Notes: generated by a model not told the origin, from the sequence alone. A stretch of DNA of 64,000 nucleotides from Kalaharituber pfeilii (GCA_015179045.1 WHUZ01000043.1:1-64000), one strand, 5' to 3'; counted from the stretch's first letter, positions 10,549 through 22,329 are shown. Numbers and translations are program-made.

Positions 10549-11594
10549 GGCATCTATTGAGTACCTGGCAGACGAGTTGCCGTACGGAGCATCTCCGGGC
10601 AGGCTAGGATAGACAGCCCGCAAGGCTGCACCTGCTAGGAGGTCTACGTGGGACTGCCCGGTGTCTACAGGGGAACGCACTAGTCTTCAGGTGGCATGTC
10701 TGAGTGAGAGGTGAGGACGTTGTTTAATTAGGAAGCTATTCACGTGCGATGAAGATTCGAGAGTCTAGTATGGAGCAGTTGAGGGCACCTGTCGGACGAA
10801 TTACATCTTGTGTTTGCTGTGATAATTCATTGACTATCATATCATTTCTGGCCTCGGCCTGCTAATTTAATTACAGACCTGTTTTTAGTCCTCTCGCAAA
10901 ACGGACTGGTCCTCTCGCGAATTGAGAGTCCCACTCATGCATCACAGGGTTGATGAATTTTTCTTTCTTTTTTTTTTTTTTTTTTTTTCCTTCCTGGTTC
11001 ACAGGGATCGAACCAGTGCGGTATACGAGTCACAAAAAAACTAAAAGGAAAATACCGGAATTCTATGACGCATGTCTGTCATGGGCTGACATCGGCCATC
11101 GGGGTGCAATTGTAGATACGAGATATGTAAAAAAACTTGATTTTTGAGCTGCCTGAAGACTGTTCAGTATTTTTGCCTTCCTAAGCTCCGAACCTGTTTT
11201 GAATAATACAAGAAAAATCAACGTGCATCTACTCTTAACATATCATAAGCATGATGGATATACATGGGATTAGGACATCCTGAAGATCGGAGAATAAGGA
11301 ATAACATAATCAGGAGCCTAGAATGCAACCTCAAATACGAGAGCATACATACTATGGTGACAGTTGATATCAATGGTTGCTGCCAAACTTGGCAACCGTG
11401 GCACTCACACAAACATCTGTCGAATCAGCAACTGACCTTTAGTACATTCCGTTACAGATGTTTTCCTCTACTGGTTGCTTAGCAGTTCACCACTTCATCT
11501 ACCAACGCTAGCACTTGCATACATACTCTGCAGCTGAAACAAAAAAGGAAACATGGATCTTACTAGCCCCTCTGCTGAATGCCTAAATGTGATC
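10406..11594. other. Intergenic stretch with isolated A runs, no gene recognised
   Basis: An A run at about 10522-10548 may be an unassigned retroposed tail. A tRNA-like tail lies at 10965-11032 (separate entry). The rest probably includes the upstream region of the gene at 11779. Confidence 0.4.
10965..11032 (-). other. Possible tRNA-derived SINE tail (B-box and poly(A))
   Basis: On the minus strand GGTTCGATCCC matches the RNA polymerase III B-box consensus, within TGGTTCGATCCCTGTGAACC, and is followed shortly by a long A run. There is no convincing A box or full cloverleaf, so this is not a tRNA gene. It may be the 3' end of a tRNA-related SINE. Confidence 0.3.
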
Positions 11595-11601
11595 TATATA
11601 A
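11595..11601 (+). promoter_or_regulatory. Candidate TATA box
   Basis: TATATAA lies about 180 bp upstream of the ATG at 11779 and is followed by a pyrimidine-rich leader, a common fungal promoter layout. Confidence 0.45.
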
Positions 11602-11778
11602 ACATCCCCCTTCTCCCTTAATAGCTTGCTTGCAACTCATTAAGAAGCCTTCAGTCCTCGAAAAAGTCTCACTCCTCTAGCCGTTCCTCCACACACACCT
11701 CCAGACATTTCTCCAGGACGCCAAATAAGACAGGCTTCCCCCTGCATCTGACATACGAGACCCTCTCTCCTTGTTATC

Positions 11779-12522
11779 ATGTCTACCTACACTATCCGCG
11801 TATACAATCAGTCTGCTGAATGGAAGGAATTCTTGCTTTTCAATGCCCCCCCAAAAGTTTCGCAAACTCCGGACAAAGCATATAGCAATGTTTGGATAAA
11901 GTCGAAAATGACCCCAAACCCAAACGGGATGGTCCAGTTCAGCATTACCACAGATCACTTTGCTGTCTGCGGCACAACTACGGTGAAGCTCAAGGACGGT
12001 GTGGAGGTGGAGACGAGTCATTTTTATGACGTGACACTTGCCAGTGGAACAACCAAGGGGACATTGATCGATCTAGGTGTCAAAAACGGTGGTGCTGGAT
12101 TTGTTTCCACCTCCAAGTGACACGACGCATGCCAATTCGTTTGGGATCAAGGTAGGAGGCTACAATCCTGAAGAATATCGTAAGTTTGACTAGGAACAAG
12201 CATTTCTGAATGACTGCTAACTGGCTTACAAGGAAACATCTGGTGTGGTTATGGAAAACATGACGCCGGTAATAACGTTGTACCAGTAGCAGTTTGGTCC
12301 GCTGAACCGAGCACCACTTATTTGATTACCCCAATTGTCAGATACTATATCGGGACGGGAAGTCATAAACAGGGGACTACTGTGAATGTCACTGAGCTCG
12401 GGCAATATGCAACAATTGATTTCACCAAGGTACAGAAGGGCCAGACTGTCGCTGAAGTTACCCTAAAGAATGATGGCACATACACCACCCCTACGTTCAA
12501 GTACCCCTCTAAATTGCCGTAG
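11779..12522 (+). CDS. Hypothetical fungal protein, one intron, one frameshift
   Basis: Exon 1 opens at ATG 11779 (MSTYTIRVYNQS). A single extra base near 12118 creates a TGA; skipping it lets the frame continue through FGIKVGGYNPEEY to a donor at 12180. The intron, 12180-12232 (53 bp), has GTAAGT, a GCTAAC branch site and a terminal AAG just before exon 2. Exon 2 reads NIWCGYGKHDAGNNVV and ends at TAG 12520-12522, giving about 247 residues. The protein is rich in T, V and G with alternating polar/apolar strands, suggesting a beta-rich fold. No signal peptide or membrane segment was seen. I do not recognise the family by name. The frameshift may be a sequencing error or a young lesion, because the rest is intact. 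Confidence 0.7.
12180..12232 (+). other. Spliceosomal intron in the 11779 gene
   Basis: 53 bp; donor GTAAGT, branch GCTAAC at about 12216, acceptor TTACAAG. Length and motifs match ascomycete introns and restore the reading frame into exon 2. Confidence 0.7.
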
Positions 12523-12589
12523 GGAGAGAGTTGCGGTTACTGGGATTGTACTCAGTAGCAGTGTTCAGAGATATATTCTCTAATCTCGT

Positions 12590-12660
12590 TATAGCGGGTA
12601 GGGTGGTATGCGGGTAATGTTTTTTCTAAAAAAAAAAAACAAAAAAAATTTTTTTCTCAC
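12590..12660 (-). mobile_element. Degenerate retroposed tail, probably family B
   Basis: CTCGTTATAGCGGG ... GGTATGCGGGTAATG resembles a decayed B hairpin next to mixed A and T runs. The arms no longer pair fully. It lies just 3' of the hypothetical gene. Confidence 0.35.
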
Positions 12661-14118
12661 CAATCTTTCGTTTCCCCTCCATTTGTGACTGGTTAGTAGT
12701 TGAAAAGACTTTTTCAAGGAATGGTGATGATGCATGGATGCAAAACATTTTCTGTTGGATGAATGATAGTTAGGTTGTTGTATATTAAACACTCGTTATT
12801 ACTATAGCTCTACAGGCTGCAAGCGTTCAAGGACGAAATAAAAAAACACTCTCTCAATGTTGATATATTATACGTGAACTGTCATTATTAAATTAATATA
12901 AGAGTAGAGTACACTTCTCTTAGTAACTTGTATAGAGCTACTGTGTTCTAATGGAATATGGCGCACCTTCGGAACATGTAAATTTTTGCAGTAGTGGCTG
13001 CAATTTATATACGAAGATTATGAATCTTTAGAATGATGTTTTTGACATATTCTAAAATATATCCTGTTTTTCAGATTGTATCTATTGGAAGACAACATGG
13101 TGTACTATACTAAGATATATCTAATTAGGCAATAGGCTACTTCTGCATATATGATTAGATATAGACCAGCTAGAGTGTTAATATATTTAATTAAATATCA
13201 GTATATGCTTATAATTATATATACTAAGCTTGATACTAATATAAGTATTATAGTAGTTCTAAAATCCTATATAATAATTAAAAGTAGATAAAATAAAATA
13301 CTCGTATTTATATTTAGTAAGATATAATATAGTATATAGTTTAATATACTAGATATATAAGTTTATATAATAGAGTAAATTAATTACAATATATTTAAAA
13401 TATTAAATAATATAATTAATACTAATATAGATTTTATAAAAGAAGTAGTAATTAAAAATATTTAAAAAAAATAATAGTTTAAGAGTAATAAAAGTAAGTA
13501 AGCTAAATATAAGTAGAAAAGGCTTAAATAAAAATAAAAACTATTTTTATAATTAAAATATGTAGTAAAAATTTATTTTTAGTATTTATAAAATCTTATA
13601 TTAATATTAATATTAATTTAGAGTATAGATAATACTATATTATATTTTATATTAAATTTTATATTGAATTAAATATAATATAATATATAGTTAATTATAT
13701 AAAATATATAAAAATTTATAATATACTTATAAATACTATATATTAATTTATAATATATAAAAAATATTAAAAATTTCTAAAAATAAAAAAAAAAAGTAAA
13801 AAAATATTTTAAATATAAAATAAGATAAGAATATTATATATATTTTTAAAAAATATAAAAACTAGTATCTATATATAAACTAAAAAATAAATAGTATTTA
13901 TATTAATTATAATTACTTATTAATTAAATTTATTAGTTTTAACTAATTAATTAAGTTTTTTTTTTAAAAAAAAAAAACAACTTACTTAATAAGTTAGTTT
14001 TATATATATTAAAAAACTTAAAGTAATAAGTTAAAATAAATACAAGTTAAAACTTTTATATTTTATAACTAAGGTAAGATTTACTTAATACTAAGAGGAA
14101 TACTTACTCTAAACTATT

Positions 14119-14355
14119 TGTTACGGAGGTGGTAAACGCAGAAAGTTACCGTCCGCCAGGTCAAAAAGACACTTGACTAGCGATACTCGCTAGTCCTCTG
14201 CGTAGCTCATATAGTACTCATTTATGCGATTGCGGCGCCTTTCGGCTGTCGCATGTCGCTTACGTCGCATATGCGCATTTCGTATGCGCTTGCATTTTTC
14301 GCTTTTCACGCGCTCCACCGGCCGCCCACACTACGGTCGCGGTGAACCCGTAACA
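14119..14355 (+). mobile_element. Solo LTR 1 (237 bp)
   Basis: Starts TGTTACGG and ends CCGTAACA, the TG...CA ends expected of an LTR, flanked by perfect 5-bp repeats CTATT (14114-14118, 14356-14360). GC-normal inside the AT island. Near-identical to 15862-16098. Unequal recombination between LTRs of a full element normally leaves such a footprint. Confidence 0.88.
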
Positions 14356-15079
14356 CTATTAATAAAACTAATACTGATAGAGCAGACTAATTACCTATTA
14401 AGCTTGCCAGAGGATTCTTTATTTTTCAAATAGGATAGTATTATGGAAGTATATATTATTATTTATAAATTATAGTAGAGTCTTCAAACCTCTAGGGTAC
14501 TCAGTCTATGAAGCTAATAAGCTTAATATATATATATATATTAATATATTATCTTATATTTATACTATTTTTGTATGATTCTACTATATGGATTTATTAA
14601 TATATATAGTAGTAGTAATAAGAATTTACTATATTGCTAGTTATTTATTCACTTGTTAACTAGTTATATATAATTGTACTTAAGTCTATATAAGTATTAG
14701 CTAGTGATAGCATAGTTAAAAGAATCAAAACACTAGTAGTATTCTAAGTTCTCTATAACTCTAAAACTTATTGTTTTCTTATTATATCTATGAATTACTC
14801 TGCTTCACTATGTACTTTATACTAAACATTTACCCATTTGAGCTTGCAACATATATACTTCTATAGTCCTTTTGGCCTACTATATATATACTTCTATAGT
14901 AACTTCGTGTTACGGCTAAGGTAAGACTTACGGAGTCGGTTCCGGAAGCACCGCCAGAGACGTATGCTAAAGATGTAACTGATTACCACTAGGCAACGTC
15001 CGGGTACTGGTAAACGGCGGTTGCCTACTGAAGTGTGTGTTGAAGTTGCACATGGCCTACCAATATGCGCACATGCATC

Positions 15080-15250
15080 ACAGACCTTCCTAATGCATGT
15101 TTCTATCACGTTCACGCCTTTCCGGCTACCGCAGACCTTCCTAATGCATGCCTCCATTACGTTCACGCCTTTCCAGCTACCGCAGACCTTCCTAATGCAT
15201 GCTTCTATTACGTTCACGCCTTTCCTGCTACTACGGACCTTCCTGATGCG
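15080..15250 (+). repeat. 51-bp tandem repeat, about 3-4 copies
   Basis: Units begin CAGACCTTCCTAATGCATG and end CACGCCTTTCCGGCTAC. The array lies in a GC-normal islet (about 14910-15540) that may be another LTR, since it starts with TGTTACGG at about 14911. A matching right end was not found. Confidence 0.75.
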
Positions 15251-15861
15251 TGTTTTCTGTTACGTTTCTCTGCCTGTATGCCTTAGCATGTTTATCGTCA
15301 TGTTGCTGTCAATTGACTAGTCATGTATGACGGCCGGAAGTCTATATATCCGAGCTGAACAGTTAGCTAGAAGGAAATCAAGACACAAGCAGTGTTCTAA
15401 GTCTCTCACTTGAAAAACGCTCTCGCGTAACCTTTTGTCGTCCGCTTCGCTGCCTTCGTGAACCCGGAGTCGCCTCAAGAGTCACTCTCACGAGTCCAGC
15501 GACGCCTACGCTGACACTTCGACCCACTATATATATAGTTCTGTAGTAACTCTGACTCACCGTATATACTTCTCTATAGTCATAATATTTAATATCTTCC
15601 AGCACTTACTAGAGCCTAGCCCTTCATGCCTATAATACTATATAAATAATTTTTATCTAAGTCAGTATTTAATTTTAATTTAACTTATTATATAAGGTTT
15701 TTAAAAAAAAAAACTAAGTTATTAAAGTAAGTTAGTATTAGTTTTAAATAAAAACTTATACTAAAAAAGTAACTTATATTAACTTAGACTAATATAAATA
15801 ATAAAAATAAAAAGTATAAAAGATAAGTATTATAGCTACAGTAAGACTTACTTACCTAGGA

Positions 15862-16098
15862 TATTACGGAGGTGGTAAACGCAGAAAGTTACCGTCCGCC
15901 AGGTCAAAAAGACACTTGACTAGCGATACTCGCTAGTCCTCTGCGTAGCTCATATAGTACTCATTATGCGACTGCGGCGCCTTTCCGGCTGTCGCATGTC
16001 GCTTACGTCGCATATGCGCATTTCGTATGCGCTTGCATTTTTCGCTTTTCACGCGCTCCACCGGCCGCCCACACTACGGTCGCGGTGAACCCGTAACA
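15862..16098 (+). mobile_element. Solo LTR 2 (237 bp)
   Basis: Near-identical to 14119-14355 and flanked by perfect 5-bp repeats TAGGA (15857-15861, 16099-16103). The first dinucleotide is TA instead of TG, a G-to-A change as RIP would cause. Confidence 0.88.
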
Positions 16099-18208
16099 TA
16101 GGAGAATACTTACTCTAAATTATTATATAAGACTAATACTAATAGACTAGACTAATTACCTATTTAGCTTAATAGTAGATTCATTTATTTATTAAATAGA
16201 GTAGTACTAAAAAAGTATATATTAAATATTTATAGTAAGACTTCTAGGTCTGCAATGCACTTAGCTTATTAAAGCTTATATATACTAGTAGTATATATTA
16301 TTATCTTGTATCTATACTATTTTTATATATTTTCATTATATATATCTATTATAGTATACTACATGTATTGGTATTAATAAAGAATTATTATATTACTAGT
16401 TATTTATTAAATTTTATTTATTTGTTACCTAATTATATATAATAGTACTTAAGTCTATATAAGTACTACCTAGTAATAATATAGTTAAAAAAATTTAGAT
16501 ATTAGTAGTATTCTAAATTCTCTATAATTCTAAAACTTATATATTAATTTTTTAATATAAGTTCTTATTTTAAACTAATATTAACTTACTTTAAAATATA
16601 ATTTTATATATAAAAGAATATATTTTAATTATCTTATAGATATAAGTATTAATAAAAAGTAAAAATTAATAATTATATTTATTTATATATATCTAATAAA
16701 ATAATATATATTTCTTAATATATTATATATAAATACTATAGTTTTAAACTATAAAAGTATATATATATAATTTAAAAACCTTTAAAATATTATATAGATA
16801 CTCTTAAAATAATTTAATACTACTTATTTAAAGTAGATATAATTATATCTTTTTTTATACAAAAATACTATAAATTTTATTTTATATATTATTACAATAT
16901 ATATAAATATTATAATTATAATATAATAATAACTAATATATTATTAATACATTACTTTAAGTATATTATATAAGTATATTAAAAGATTCTTTACTTGTTT
17001 CTTATTTTTATTACTTATTTTTACTCTTATATTTACTATTATATTTTTATAACTTTTTTATTTTTATAGTTAGCTTTTTACTACTTAATATACTTATAAG
17101 AAATATTTTTTTTACTTACTTTTTTACTATTTTTTTTTAGTATTTATATTGATTTAAGTTAGTATAAGTTAGTTTTTTAATATAAGTTTTTATTTTAAAC
17201 TAATACTAATATACTTTAATAAGTTAGTTTTTTTTTTTTAAGAAAAACTTGTCTAATAAGTTGAAAATAAAGCTAAAAATTAACTTAAATAGGAATTATT
17301 TATATAGTAAAATATAAAATTTTCAACTTATATCTATTTCAACTTATTAGTGCAAGTTTTTTAAGATAAAAAAAACTGACTTATTAAGTAAGTTAGTTTT
17401 TTTTTTAAAAGAAAACCTAACTTGTATTAAAAAACTAATAAATTAAACTAATAAGAACTTATAACTAATATAAATACTAATTTTTTTAACTTTATTTAGT
17501 TCTAAGAGAATAAATAAATAAAATTTAAGAAATTATATATAACTTTAATAAATATAATTGAGGTACTTTAAAAGTTTTTATATAATATTTTAAAAGTTTT
17601 TAGATTATATTTATTAAGTTTTATAGCTTAAAACTATAGCATTTATATATAGTATATTAAGAGATATATATTATTTAATTAAGTATATATAGATAGATAT
17701 TCTGATTAATTTCTACTTTTTGTTAATATCTATATCTATAAGATACTCAATATATATTTTCTTATATATAGAGTTATATTCTAAAGTATTCTAAATATGT
17801 CTCATTTTTAAAATTATATATAAACTAAATATCAAAATTCACTTCTAGTAGTAAAAATATATGTATAAATATTGGCTTACTATTTGTTTTATATGTATTC
17901 AATTATTATGAAATATTCTAGATCTCTTGAATACATATTATAGAAGGTATATACACTTAATTCAGGTTCTAAATAACTATCTTGCTATTTTATACTTGCA
18001 TAGAGTTCAGATATCTAATTGGGCAACTACTACTATAGAGTATCATTCAAAATTTCCAATTGGCTAACTGAGGTACGGAAGTTACTTTCCTATATCTTTC
18101 CAAGCTGTATATGCAATTTGGTTATCTTCTATGCAGATTTGGCCTTACAGGAGGCTATTGTTTTTATTTCAGAAGTGCACCAGTCCCGGTCAGTAACGTT
18201 AAGTTGAA

Positions 18209-18266
18209 AGATTTTTTTTTTTTTTTCATATCAGTACTCGCATGCGACCCTAAGAACTATGACGAG
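18209..18266 (-). mobile_element. Hairpin-only microretroposon, family B (diverged)
   Basis: Direct repeats AAGTTGAA flank it at 18201-18208 and 18267-18274. T run, then the reverse complement of a B hairpin with several substitutions; the lower stem keeps pairing through a G-U (CTCGT/GCGAG). Confidence 0.75.
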
Positions 18267-19059
18267 AAGTTGAATTCAATAGATATAGCAGGTCCAGCCC
18301 CATGTCCGCAAGTAAGGAAGAATGGGCTCAATTTGACAGGTATGGCAGATCCGACCCACTGGCGCTAGATGAGGTAGAAGGAGCTGAGGTAGAATGAGCT
18401 GAATTTGACAAGTATTGCAGGCCCGACCTGATGGCATAGAATGAGCAGAACTTGACAGGTATGGCAGGTCCAGTCCGACAGCATGAGATGAGGAAGAATA
18501 AGCTGAATTTGACAGGTATGGCAGATCCTACCCGATGGCATGAGGTGAGGTAGAATGAGTTAATTTAAGCTATATGGCAGGCCCGAACTGCTGGCATGAG
18601 ATGAAGTAGAATGAGCTGAGGTAGAATGAGCTGAGGTAGAATGAGCTGAGGTAGAATGAGCTGGATTTGACAGGTATAGCAGGGCCTATCCGACGGCACG
18701 AGAGCTGGTAGAATGAACTTAACTTACCAGGCATGGCAGGGCCAACCTGCCAGCACAAAGTGATGCAGAATGAGCTCAATTTGATATGTATAGTAGGCCC
18801 AACCCAATGGCACAAGATGAGGTAGAATGCTGCCATGCAGGATTCATTCTGCCATATACGAGAGGTTAGCAGAATTTGACAGGTATTGCAGACCCAACCT
18901 GATGGCATAGAATGAGCAGAATTGCACAGGTATCGCAGGCACAACCTGATAGTACGAGATTAGACAGGACAGTGTTCCTAACCATCCAGGCTGCCGACCA
19001 GGCCTGAAACAGCCCAGGCCGTCCAGGCCGCCCAGGCTGGCCAGGCCATTCAGGACAAA

Positions 19060-19512
19060 CCTCGAGACATCAGCGCGCCACAGAGAGAAACCGGCTAGGG
19101 CTCAGCTACCGTCCCTTGACAAGACTTGGAAGTCGACAGATAGCCACACTAGAAGGAATACTGGGCGGCAAGTTACTACGGAAATGGCAGTACGAAATCG
19201 GGAAAGCAGACAGCCCAGAATGTCGATGGTGTGGGGAGGAGGAGGAGACTACTGAACATGTGCTCACTAGGTGCAGGACATGGAAACGAAAGTGGCCAGG
19301 AGGCATGCAAGACTTGGTCACTCCTCCAAAGAGCAAGGACACAGACCCACTAAGAGACATCTTGGAGTGGGCAGGGGCATAGGAGACACACAGGATCTTT
19401 TCTTATTCCTTTTCTTCTACCTTCATATGTATCTAATCTCATGTAACTAATCTCGCCATAGCCCCCAGGGCGGCACGCGAGTAATGATAAAAAAAAAAAA
19501 AAAAAAAAAAAA
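19060..19512 (+). mobile_element. 5'-truncated family B LINE
   Basis: End of LINE ORF2, 3' UTR, B hairpin (about 19453-19488) and a long A run. The left boundary was read by eye; the flanking GGCCATTCA motifs could be the target duplication but lie in GGCC repeats, so this is ambiguous. Confidence 0.75.
19072..19382 (+). CDS. LINE ORF2 C-terminus with CCHC zinc knuckle (family B)
   Basis: Partial frame with the family B signature ERNRLGLSYRPLTRLG followed by CRWCGEEEETTEHVLTRC, a C-x2-C-x8-H-x4-C cluster typical of the end of Tad-like ORF2. Ends at TAG 19380-19382. Only the nucleic-acid-binding tail remains; the reverse transcriptase and RNase H are absent because of 5' truncation. Confidence 0.75.
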
Positions 19513-19945
19513 GGCCCTTCAGGCCATTCAAGTAATTTTAGGGGCAGGAGGGCTGATTACGAGACTATTTCAGGGGCCACCTTCAGGTTACTTGGACCTA
19601 GATTTAATATGAATCTTTCAATATTTTTGGATAACTATCTAGACTTTTTTTTTATTAAGTAGTGCTTTTCGCAGGTATTCAGGTAAGTAATTTTTTTTAT
19701 ATCGCTTGACTATATACTAATTTCTTATTAGTACTGCAGGGAGGCAGACATTCCAACCACCGGTACTGGCGATGATGATTCCTTTAGTATTCTTCACTCT
19801 CCATAGTGCAGTTTAAGTTTTGATCTTGCATCGACGATTCTCTGAAGTCCAATCTGATGCCGATATCGAGTCTTCTAGAATTTGAGTTACAAAAATCTGG
19901 CGAGTTGGATTTGACAGTATGGTAAAGCTGTGCATGGCAAATGGA

Positions 19946-20149
19946 TTTTTTTTTTTAATATCATTACTCTCGTACCACCCTATGGGCTATGGCGAGGTGT
20001 TTAGTTACATATAATAGAGTAGCGAATAAGGAAATAGAAGGAAGTAAGAAAGAGTAAAGCAGGAAATAAGAAAGATAAATGGCGCATCCTATCTCACTCT
20101 CGGCCTTACCAACCCGCCCATTCCAATATTCCAGAGAGCCTGTCTCTAT
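19946..20149 (-). mobile_element. 5'-truncated family B LINE end (204 bp)
   Basis: Repeats CATGGCAAATGGA (19933-19945) and CATGGCTAATGGA (20150-20162) flank it, one mismatch. Poly(T), the reverse complement of a B hairpin with small changes, then 3' UTR and a few codons of ORF2. Confidence 0.78.
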
Positions 20150-20705
20150 CATGGCTAATGGAAAGCGATACTGGCAGTGTAAAATCAGCAAGCAACATCC
20201 TAAGCATTAGAGAATGAGGTATACGTAGAATTTAGAGGACGTCTGTATATGGCTACTGTATAACTTAATTCACACTGCAGCCTGAATGGCCTGAATGGGC
20301 TGACCTGGCCAGCCCATTGGGAACACTGAGACAGAATGAGTTGAATTTGATAGATATTTCAGGTTCGGCCCTACAGCCTCAAGTGAGCCAGAATGAGCTC
20401 AATTTTATAGGCATAGCAGGCCCTACCCGGCCCACCGCCATGGGGTGAGGTAGAAGGAGCTGAATTTGACTACATGGCAAGCCCGACCTGAAGGCATAAG
20501 CAGAATTAGCCGAATTAGACAGGTATTGCAGGCCCAACATGATGGCGTCGAATGAGCAGAATTTCACAGGTATAGTAGGCCGTACTCACCACCGCGAGAT
20601 GAGGAAGAATGAGCTGATTTAGACATAGTTGGCAGGCCTGGCCCGCCGGCGTGAGATGAAGTAGAATGAGATAAATTTGACAGGTATAGTAGGTACGGCT
20701 TGACG

Positions 20706-20989
20706 TAGTGAGTGGCACGAGCCGAGCCAGCTCGAGCTCTGGCTTGAGCTCAAACGAGCCAAGATCATGCTAGTGTTTTTCTTGACAGCTCGCTAAAATG
20801 CTTAGCCAGTGCAAGCTTTCATAAACTGTAAATACCTAATACAATAATAATTAGAGACTTGGGGCTCATTCTGACCTACCAACAACTTCGAAATGCACAA
20901 TTTAGCTTAGTTTAGTTTAGTTTGTCAATATTATGTATATAATCAATCCAGGCTCGAGCTCATGCCAGGCCAGCTCGAGCCACTCACTA
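20706..20989. mobile_element. hAT MITE (TAGTGAG family), 284 bp
   Basis: Inverted ends TAGTGAGTGGCACGAGC and its counterpart. Flanks GCTTGACG and GCTTGATG form an 8-bp TSD with one mismatch. Same family as 44286-44661, 51347-51727, 58197-58593 and the fragment 42970-43245. No coding capacity. Confidence 0.85.
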
Positions 20990-21252
20990 GCTTGATGGTG
21001 TGAGATGAGGTGAAGTTGACAGGTATAGCCAGCCTGACCCGTGGCACTTAGTAGCCATTTTAGCAGCCATTTCGGTAGCCATTTTGGCACCCAATTAGAC
21101 AAGTTTACTTAGAACAAAAAACTGACTTATTAGAGTAAGTTGATGTTGATCTAGAGAGAAAACTTGGACTGAAAAAACTTGGACTGACTTGGACCAATGC
21201 AAATACTATAGGTAGCGCACCTAAGCTACTATTACTATGCTAATGCTGGGCT

Positions 21253-21319
21253 GAGATTTTTTTTTTTTCATTTTTTTTTTCATGTGATCCTGCATGTGAC
21301 TCTTCGCCATGGCAGGGCA
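21253..21319 (-). mobile_element. Hairpin-only microretroposon, family A1
   Basis: Repeats CTGGGCT at 21246-21252 and 21320-21326 flank T runs plus the reverse complement of a diverged A1 hairpin (TCATGTGATCCTGCATG ... CGCCATGGCAGGGC). The short TSD lowers certainty. Confidence 0.7.
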
Positions 21320-21638
21320 CTGGGCTCAAATACTGTAGGTCATATGGCTATATTAGTACTGCTGGGTTACATACACAGTGAGGGTAAGACTAGAGGCATG
21401 AGAGATGCCTAGAAATAGTGATATTGCACCAGATGGTATAAGAAGGGCATTCTTTCTACCTCCTTCAACTTGATCTTTCATATTTATATTCATCTTTATC
21501 TTTTATTCCTCCTATTCACTGTTTATTTATTTATCTATTTATACTCATTTTCAATTATCTTCAACCTTTCTACAGTTATGTGTTTCTAATATTGGTTTCT
21601 GCACTTTCTATACAATCAAACAACTCTCGCTCGTGCTT

Positions 21639-21701
21639 TTTTTTTTTTTTTTTTTTTTTTATATCATTACTCACGCGCCGCACTGTAGACTATGGTGAGT
21701 T
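21639..21701 (-). mobile_element. Hairpin-only microretroposon, family B, CTCAC/GTGAG variant
   Basis: Repeats TCGCTCGTGCTT (21627-21638) and TCGCTCATGCTT (21702-21713) flank it. On its own strand the arms read CTCAC and GTGAG: the usual G-C pair has become A-T on both sides, a compensatory double change. Confidence 0.85.
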
Positions 21702-21842
21702 TCGCTCATGCTTAGTAATCTTCTCCATTGAACACCTGATACTGCCTTCATGTCCTCCTTTGCCCAGCGACCTCCCAGCAGAGAACCCAGTACGTAGAGC
21801 AATGGAATTAGGTACAGCGCCCCATGCTCACAACCCACCAGC

Positions 21843-22306
21843 CAGTGTTCCCAACTGGCCAGGCCGCTGACCAGGCTATCCAGGCCATTCAGGCTATGTG
21901 ATTTCTCGACCCGAGTCAGGAATTCGCGAGGAGGGGGGGGGGAATGAAATGTAAATTTTTTCCAGAGGAGTTGAGAGAATAGGGAGACCGAGAAAAGAGC
22001 TGGAAGCAGACGGCGGAGAACGGGATGAGCTAGAGAGGTTCTTTTCCGGAATCGAGTTGCAGCGGTGGGGGGTGGAGGGCATGGGGCGGAGAAGGAGAGG
22101 CGACGTCATGTAGATAGAAATTTTCGTTTAGCCTGTCTCTGGGCTATGATATGAGGGCTTGCCCAGGGACCCTGCCATGGCTTAGCGCTGCAAGCGAGGT
22201 AACGAGATTAAAAAAAAAAAAAAAAGGCCATTCAGGCCGTCTGAACCGACATGGGCGGACCTCACGGCCGGCCTAGATTTCTATGGCCAGCCCATTGGGA
22301 ATACTG
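21843..22306. mobile_element. hAT-like nonautonomous element
   Basis: Begins CAGTGTTCCCAACTGGCC and ends with GGCCAGCCCATTGGGAATACTG, close to the ends of 18970-20328. A diverged A1 hairpin plus poly(A) lies inside at about 22165-22226. The flanking 8-bp repeat is poor (CCACCAGC against CCGCTACC). Confidence 0.55.
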
Positions 22307-22329
22307 CCGCTACCAGCCAAAGTGACAAG

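Larger units (their letters stand above)
12840..18000. repeat. Extremely AT-rich island, RIP-like
   Basis: Almost only A and T with abundant TA dinucleotides, oligo-A/T stretches and no long reading frames, broken by short GC-normal islets (solo LTRs and a 51-bp tandem array). Segments 14360-14880 and 16105-16560 are diverged copies of each other. This is the pattern of repeat-induced point mutation in Pezizomycotina; the inference rests on composition, not on a computed index. No gene recognised. Confidence 0.7.
18970..20328. mobile_element. hAT-like element (1.36 kb) inside the minisatellite
   Basis: Ends CAGTGTTCC(T/C)AA in inverted orientation; flanks AGACAGGA (18962-18969) and AGACAGAA (20329-20336) form an 8-bp duplication with one mismatch. 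CAGTG ends plus 8-bp TSD are hAT hallmarks. Subterminal CAGGCC/GGCCTG repeats. No transposase frame; it carries two nested B LINE fragments. Confidence 0.75.
18275..21040. repeat. Minisatellite, roughly 55-60 bp unit, interrupted by two transposons
   Basis: Imperfect units carry AATTTGACAGGTATGGCAGG, then CCCGA and a GAGGTAGAATGAGCTG segment. They occupy about 18275-18961, 20337-20705 and 20990-21040. The gaps are exactly the hAT element (18970-20328) and the hAT MITE (20706-20989), so the array was once continuous. About 15-18 copies remain. Confidence 0.8.

Noticed and set aside
10967..11040. tRNA gene on the minus strand
   Set aside because: Only a T-arm/B-box-like segment; no acceptor pairing, anticodon arm or A box.
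14119..16098. The two 237 bp repeats as a CRISPR-like or regulatory repeat pair
   Set aside because: Each has TG/CA-type ends and its own 5-bp target duplication, so they are solo LTRs.
18570..18944. 124-residue minus-strand frame with SSFYLSSFYL repeats
   Set aside because: Lies wholly in the 55-60 bp minisatellite; no independent coding evidence.
19455..19490. Family B hairpins as Rho-independent terminators
   Set aside because: They precede poly(A), not poly(T), in the element's own strand, and are flanked by target duplications; the context is eukaryotic.
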